64,000 bases of DNA from Paenibacillus_AP thailandensis (GTDB lineage: Bacteria > Bacillota > Bacilli > Paenibacillales > Paenibacillaceae), in the NCBI RefSeq assembly GCF_042685365.1, contig NZ_JBHUMY010000041.1, positions 1 to 64,000 on the forward strand. Direction: 5' to 3'. This document shows, one piece after another, positions 60,447 to 64,000 of this stretch; position 1 is the stretch's first letter, and each line of letters opens with the position of its first letter. Both the position numbers and the translations under genes were made by a program. The notes below the pieces were generated by a model. That model saw only the letters and a list, made by a program, of their open reading frames with translations. It had not been told where the DNA came from and did not search any database.

Positions 60447-61961
60447 TTAAGCTCCCGTATTCGCCTTGACGAGCACCTCGGCGTATTTCGCTTCGTCCTT
60501 GCCGCTGGACAAGATCGTTCCGACGTAAGCCGCTAGAAAGCCGAGCGGAATCGAGATGATGCCCGGATTGCTCATCGGGAATATCGCCGTCCCGGTCAGA
60601 ATCGCTTTGCCGGCCTCGGGATCCCACACGTTCGGGCTAAGCGCCACGAGAATAATCGTGCTGAACAGCCCGACCAGCATGCCGCAGATCGCTCCGGTCC
60701 GGTTGAACCGTTTCCAGAAGACGGTGAACAAGATGACCGGCAAGTTGGCGCTGGCCGCTACGGCGAACGCCAGCGAGACGAGGAAGGCGACGTTCATCTT
60801 CTGGGCGAAAAGCGCCAGCAGGATGGAGACGATCGATACGCCGATCGACGCCCAGCGGGCCATGCGAAGCTGTTCCTTCTCGGTCGCGTTCCCGCGGCGG
60901 ACGATCTGGCCGTAGAAGTCGTGCGCGAAAGCCGACGCGGCGGACAAGACGAGGCCGGTCACGACGGCAAGGATCGTCGCGAAAGCAACCGCCGATATAA
61001 ACGCGAACAGAAAGTCGCCGCCAAGCGCCTTGGCGAGCAAAGGAGCGGCCATGTTGCCGGCCTTGTCGACGGCCGTAATGTCCGCGGCGCCGACGAACGC
61101 GGCGGCCCCGAAGCCAAGGAAAATCGTCATGACGTAGAAAATGCCGATGATCCAGGTCGCGTATACGACGGAGCTGCGCGCCGTACGGGCGTCTTTTACC
61201 GTGAAAAAGCGGGTTAAAATATGCGGCAAGCCTGCCGTGCCGAGCACGAGCGCCAAATTCAGCGACAGCGTCTCCAGCGGCACCTTATACTTGTTGCCCG
61301 GATTCAGGAACGCTTCCTGCAAAGGCGTTGCCGTCTTCATATGCTCGAACATGTTCGTCAGGCTAAAGCCGAACTTGGCGAAGACGATTAAAGAAATGAC
61401 GAACGTGCCGCCCATCAGAAGAACCGCCTTCGTAATTTGCACCCAGCTCGTGGCGTGCATGCCGCCGAATACGACGTAAACGGTCATGAGCACGCCGACG
61501 ATCAGCACGGAGGTGACGTAATCGAGGCCGAGCAGCAGCTTGATGAGCGCGCCCGCCCCGACCAGCTGCGCGATCATATAGAAGATCGAAATCGCGATCG
61601 TATTGAGCGCCGCGACGCCGCGCACTTTTTTGTCCGCGAAGCGGGCGGCGATCATGTCCGCCACCGTATATTTGCCCAAGTTGCGGAGCGGCTCGGCGAC
61701 CAGATAAAGCACGACAAGATAAGCGACCAGAAAGCCGATGCTGTAGAAGAAGCCGTCGAAGCCGACAAGCGCGATAGAGCCCGCGATGCCGAGAAACGAT
61801 GCCGCCGACATATAGTCGCCCGCGATGGCCGCCCCGTTCTGCCAGCCCTTTAAGCCTCCGCCCGCCGTATAAAATTCGCTGGCGTTGTTCGTCTTTTTGG
61901 CCGCGAAATACGTGATGACCAGCGTAAGCAGTACAATTGCGCAAAATAATGCGATAGCCAT
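60447..61961 (-). CDS. Sodium/solute symporter (SSS family), ActP-like paralog 1 (504 aa)
   Basis: Cation/acetate symporter class: SEFYTAGGGLKGWQNGAAIAGDYMSAASFLGIAG near the N-terminus, FDGFFYSIGFL, PLRNLGKYTVADMIAARF, LGTAGLPHILTRFFTVKDARTAR and FLFAFISAVAFATILAVVTGL. GGGGG precedes the ATG at 61961. It follows the DUF485 gene by 3 bp, the standard pairing with actP. A cre site upstream of DUF485 and the LytS-type two-component genes suggest carbon-source control. Confidence 0.92.
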   Translation of the reverse strand: MAIALFCAIVLLTLVITYFAAKKTNNASEFYTAGGGLKGWQNGAAIAGDYMSAASFLGIAGSIALVGFDGFFYSIGFLVAYLVVLYLVAEPLRNLGKYTVADMIAARFADKKVRGVAALNTIAISIFYMIAQLVGAGALIKLLLGLDYVTSVLIVGVLMTVYVVFGGMHATSWVQITKAVLLMGGTFVISLIVFAKFGFSLTNMFEHMKTATPLQEAFLNPGNKYKVPLETLSLNLALVLGTAGLPHILTRFFTVKDARTARSSVVYATWIIGIFYVMTIFLGFGAAAFVGAADITAVDKAGNMAAPLLAKALGGDFLFAFISAVAFATILAVVTGLVLSAASAFAHDFYGQIVRRGNATEKEQLRMARWASIGVSIVSILLALFAQKMNVAFLVSLAFAVAASANLPVILFTVFWKRFNRTGAICGMLVGLFSTIILVALSPNVWDPEAGKAILTGTAIFPMSNPGIISIPLGFLAAYVGTILSSGKDEAKYAEVLVKANTGA

Positions 61962-61964
61962 GTT

Positions 61965-62270
61965 TTACGCCCCCATATCCTTTTTAATCTCGTCCGCCAT
62001 GCGGTCGAACTGGCTTGCCTTGCGGGTGTAAATGATGCAAAGCGCCCATGTCATGATAAACTGGGCGAACGCAAACACCCATGCCCACGAGATCGGGCCG
62101 AAAGCCGGCTTGTTCAGAATGGCCGTGTACGAGGTCAACAGGGGCAGTGCAAAATAAAACACGAGAAAAAAGACGGTCATCGGGATAATGAATCGTTTTT
62201 TGCGGGAGAGCAGCGTTTTGAATTTGGCGGATTGCCATACTTCGTTATAGCTTTTTTCTTTCGCTTCCAT
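61965..62270 (-). CDS. DUF485 family inner-membrane protein, YjcH-like (101 aa)
   Basis: Two membrane segments (about 29-50 and 63-83) with the family pattern SKKRFIIPMTVFFLVFYFALPLLTSY and ILNKPAFGPISWAWVFAFAQFIMTW, followed by a charged tail. DUF485 genes sit before acetate permease genes in many bacteria, where the small protein is thought to help the symporter. GGAGGG precedes the ATG at 62270. First gene of the DUF485-symporter-symporter operon. Confidence 0.92.
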   Translation of the reverse strand: MEAKEKSYNEVWQSAKFKTLLSRKKRFIIPMTVFFLVFYFALPLLTSYTAILNKPAFGPISWAWVFAFAQFIMTWALCIIYTRKASQFDRMADEIKKDMGA

Positions 62271-62316
62271 TGCCTTTCCCTCCAATAGCATCATCTTCAA
62301 ACGGCCGGCATACAAT

Positions 62317-62330
62317 TGTAAGCGCTTCAA
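62317..62330. promoter_or_regulatory. cre-like site upstream of the DUF485-symporter operon
   Basis: TGTAAGCGCTTCAA, 47 bp before the DUF485 start, fits the cre consensus except at the last-but-one base. Confidence 0.55.
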
Positions 62331-62526
62331 AATGATTATATACGGGATAGGCATTCGGTACTACGGGTTCTGCACGAAGCGTAGAAAATCGCGCGCGAAA
62401 CGCCGCTTCCGGGACCGGAACTCGCAACGTTCGCCGTCGGCGCGTCTCCCGGAAGGCCCCGGAAGGGCACGGGCGGCGTCGAAACGGCTTTCGGGGCGAA
62501 AAGCGAATGCGGAGTATAGCGGCCTC

Positions 62527-63306
62527 TTACATGCTCCGCAGCAGGCGGAACAATTCCTTGGCCGCTTCGCGCGAAAGGGGCACGGAAGTTCGGGCGGCGT
62601 CCTTCATCGTGATATTGTAAGCGCCGTTCAGCCACGGCGTAATTTCGGCAATCCGGTTCAAGTTCACGAGGTAGCTTCGATGAGGCCGGAAGAAAGCGTG
62701 TCCCTCCAGCTTCTCTTCCAGCTCCTGAAGCGTAAGCCGCGAACCGATTCGCCGCCCTTCCTCCGTATGGACGCAAATCACCCGGTCCTCGCGTACGGCG
62801 TAAACAATCGCTCCCGGTTCGACAAGCACCAGCTTGTCTCCGTCGTCGAGCAGCAGCTTGCCCGCCTTGACGGCCGCATTCGAGGATCGCTGCAGCGGCT
62901 CGCCGCCGGCGATTGCCTGTCCCGAAGGAGCTGCGGCTGCAAGCCGGCCGCGAACGCGAAGCAGCGCTTCCTTCAACCTCTCCCCGCTGTACGGCTTCAG
63001 CAAATAATCGACGGCGTTCAGCCCAAACGCCTCTACCGCATAATGATCGTAAGCGGTCGTAAAGACGATCAGGGGCGGGCACGGAAGCCCGTTCAGCAAT
63101 CGGGCGGCCTGCACCCCTTCCAGCTCCGGCATTTGGACGTCCAGAAAAACGACGTCCGGCTTAGAGACCGGCGCTATGTCCAGCAGCTCCCTGCCGTTCG
63201 CCGCAAAGCCCGCGAGCTCGATATCCGGCTCCTGACCGAGCAGGTAAGCCAGCTCATCCCGGGCGAGCCGTTCGTCCTCCGCGATCAAAGCTATTATCCG
63301 CTTCAC
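62527..63306 (-). CDS. LytTR-family response regulator (259 aa), GTG start
   Basis: Receiver domain with Asp56 (VVFLDVQMPELEG) and Lys109-type YLLKPYSGERL, then LytTR DNA-binding domain (about 150-255) with IVYAVREDRVICVHTEEG, FFRPHRSYLVNLNRIAEI and NGAYNITMKD. GTG at 63306 lies after GGGGGAGG. It overlaps the kinase gene end by 53 bp. LytST pairs next to symporter genes in Firmicutes often respond to pyruvate or membrane potential (LytSR, BtsSR and PftSR-like systems), consistent with regulation of the operon at 58890-62270. Confidence 0.92.
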   Translation of the reverse strand: MKRIIALIAEDERLARDELAYLLGQEPDIELAGFAANGRELLDIAPVSKPDVVFLDVQMPELEGVQAARLLNGLPCPPLIVFTTAYDHYAVEAFGLNAVDYLLKPYSGERLKEALLRVRGRLAAAAPSGQAIAGGEPLQRSSNAAVKAGKLLLDDGDKLVLVEPGAIVYAVREDRVICVHTEEGRRIGSRLTLQELEEKLEGHAFFRPHRSYLVNLNRIAEITPWLNGAYNITMKDAARTSVPLSREAAKELFRLLRSM

Positions 63307-64000
63307 GTTGTCCTCCCCCTTCCCCGTAAGCAACCGGCACCGCAAACGAAAACCGGCAACCGCCTTCCGGCCTGTTTTCGATGCGCAGTCCCGCTTCCTT
63401 GCCGTACATGGCGATCAGCCGCTGATTGACGTTGTAGACGCCTATGCCGGCGCCTTCGCTTCCTTCGGTCCCGACCGGCCGCTCCCCGAGTCGGCCGAGC
63501 AGCCCGGCCGGAATGCCGCTGCCGTTGTCCTCCAGCCGAATTTCGGCCATGCCGCCTTCCGTCCGCTTCAGCTCGAGCCGGATAAGGCCGCCGCTCGCCT
63601 TGTCGCGAAGCCCGTGCTTGACGCTGTTCTCGACCAGCATTTGCAGCGATGCGGGCGGAATGCGCAGCTCCTCGAGCCCGTCCTCGATCCGGCAAAGAAA
63701 GTCGAACCGGTCCTCGAAGCGGATTCGGATAATGTCCAGGTAGGCGCCTACCAAGTCCAGCTCCTGCCGGACGGTCGTGCCGCCGGAAGCCATCGCCTTC
63801 GCGTTCAGCCGCATGAACGAGCCGAGCTGCATCGTGGCATGCCGCGCCAGGTTCGGGTCCGTGCGGATCAAGGAATGGATGGCGTTCAGCGTATTGAAAA
63901 GAAAATGCGGGTTGATCTGCGCTTGAAGCAGCTTCAGCTCGGCTTCCTTCATGAGCGCCGTCATCCGCTCGTGCGACGCGGCGCCCAGCTGATAGGACAG
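63254..64000 (-). CDS. LytS-type sensor histidine kinase, N-terminus outside the window (at least 248 aa)
   Basis: The visible C-terminal part has HisK motif AQINPHFLFNTLNAIHSLIR, N-box SLQMLVENSVKHGLRD, and G-boxes ARLEDNGSGIPAGLL-like segment and EGAGIGVYNVNQRLIAMYG. The frame is open to the window end, and the segment before the ATG at 63964 (LSYQLGAASHER) reads like the tail of a GAF or membrane-linker region, so the ATG is internal. Partner of the LytTR regulator that overlaps its end. Upstream sensory part not visible. Confidence 0.9.
   Translation of the reverse strand: MSYQLGAASHERMTALMKEAELKLLQAQINPHFLFNTLNAIHSLIRTDPNLARHATMQLGSFMRLNAKAMASGGTTVRQELDLVGAYLDIIRIRFEDRFDFLCRIEDGLEELRIPPASLQMLVENSVKHGLRDKASGGLIRLELKRTEGGMAEIRLEDNGSGIPAGLLGRLGERPVGTEGSEGAGIGVYNVNQRLIAMYGKEAGLRIENRPEGGCRFSFAVPVAYGEGGGQREADNSFDRGGRTARPG

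Overview
The window looks like chromosome from a spore-forming, Gram-positive member of the Paenibacillaceae (Paenibacillus or Cohnella type). Evidence: moderately GC-rich DNA, AGGAGG-type ribosome binding sites with many GTG and TTG starts, a PdaA spore-cortex deacetylase, a YheC/D ATP-grasp protein, very large polysaccharide hydrolases anchored by SLH domains, a CIRCE element, cre-like sites and a THI-box riboswitch. No tRNA, rRNA body or CRISPR array was seen, but the left edge carries what look like tandem rRNA-operon promoters reading out of the window.

Layout. 1-6.4 kb: probable rrn promoters, a Nudix hydrolase, YjbQ, SpeD, a hot-dog thioesterase, then a TPP riboswitch with thiM-thiD-thiE. 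6.4-7.1 kb: array of a dispersed ~41 bp repeat. 7.1-17.5 kb: GH42 beta-galactosidase with a divergent AraC regulator, and a 2341-residue SLH-anchored enzyme with pullulanase and amylase domains. 17.7-20.7 kb: htpG (perfect CIRCE) and pdaA. 20.7-26.9 kb: proline catabolism (putB, rocA) with an enhancer-binding-type regulator; 16-bp palindromes link regulator and target. A deoxynucleoside kinase and a RidA-like protein lie inside this block. 27-34.2 kb: paired GNAT acetyltransferases, flavin reductase, YheC/D protein, histidine phosphatase, an rlmA remnant, alkaline phosphatase, and an AadK-like aminoglycoside adenylyltransferase. 34.4-38.6 kb: SLH-anchored GH10 xylanase.

39.5-44.3 kb is an AT-rich, decayed island next to the 3' end of an rlmCD-type gene. 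It holds broken small genes, a lipoprotein foldase followed by a Cys-containing secreted protein, a murE fragment, an IS256-family transposase remnant and the C-terminal part of a large serine recombinase. This looks like the end of an old integrated element.

46-58.7 kb is a monosaccharide uptake and sensing region: a ChvE/MmsA/MmsB-type ABC transporter, a second XylF-like binding lipoprotein, and a three-part sensor (membrane-anchored binding protein, YesM-type kinase, YesN-type regulator). It is interrupted by two more repeat loci and by HxlR/oxidoreductase and DinB genes. 58.9-64 kb: two paralogous sodium/solute symporters behind a DUF485 gene, next to a LytS/LytTR two-component pair; the kinase runs off the right edge.

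Functionally the window is centred on scavenging plant polysaccharides. Surface enzymes (amylopullulanase, xylanase), cytoplasmic GH42, sugar ABC uptake and acetate/pyruvate-type symport appear together, with several cre-like sites. The least explained features are the ~41 bp repeat family at three loci, the TGTTYAA-type palindromes with the degenerate enhancer-binding regulator, and the AT-rich foldase/secreted-protein operon.
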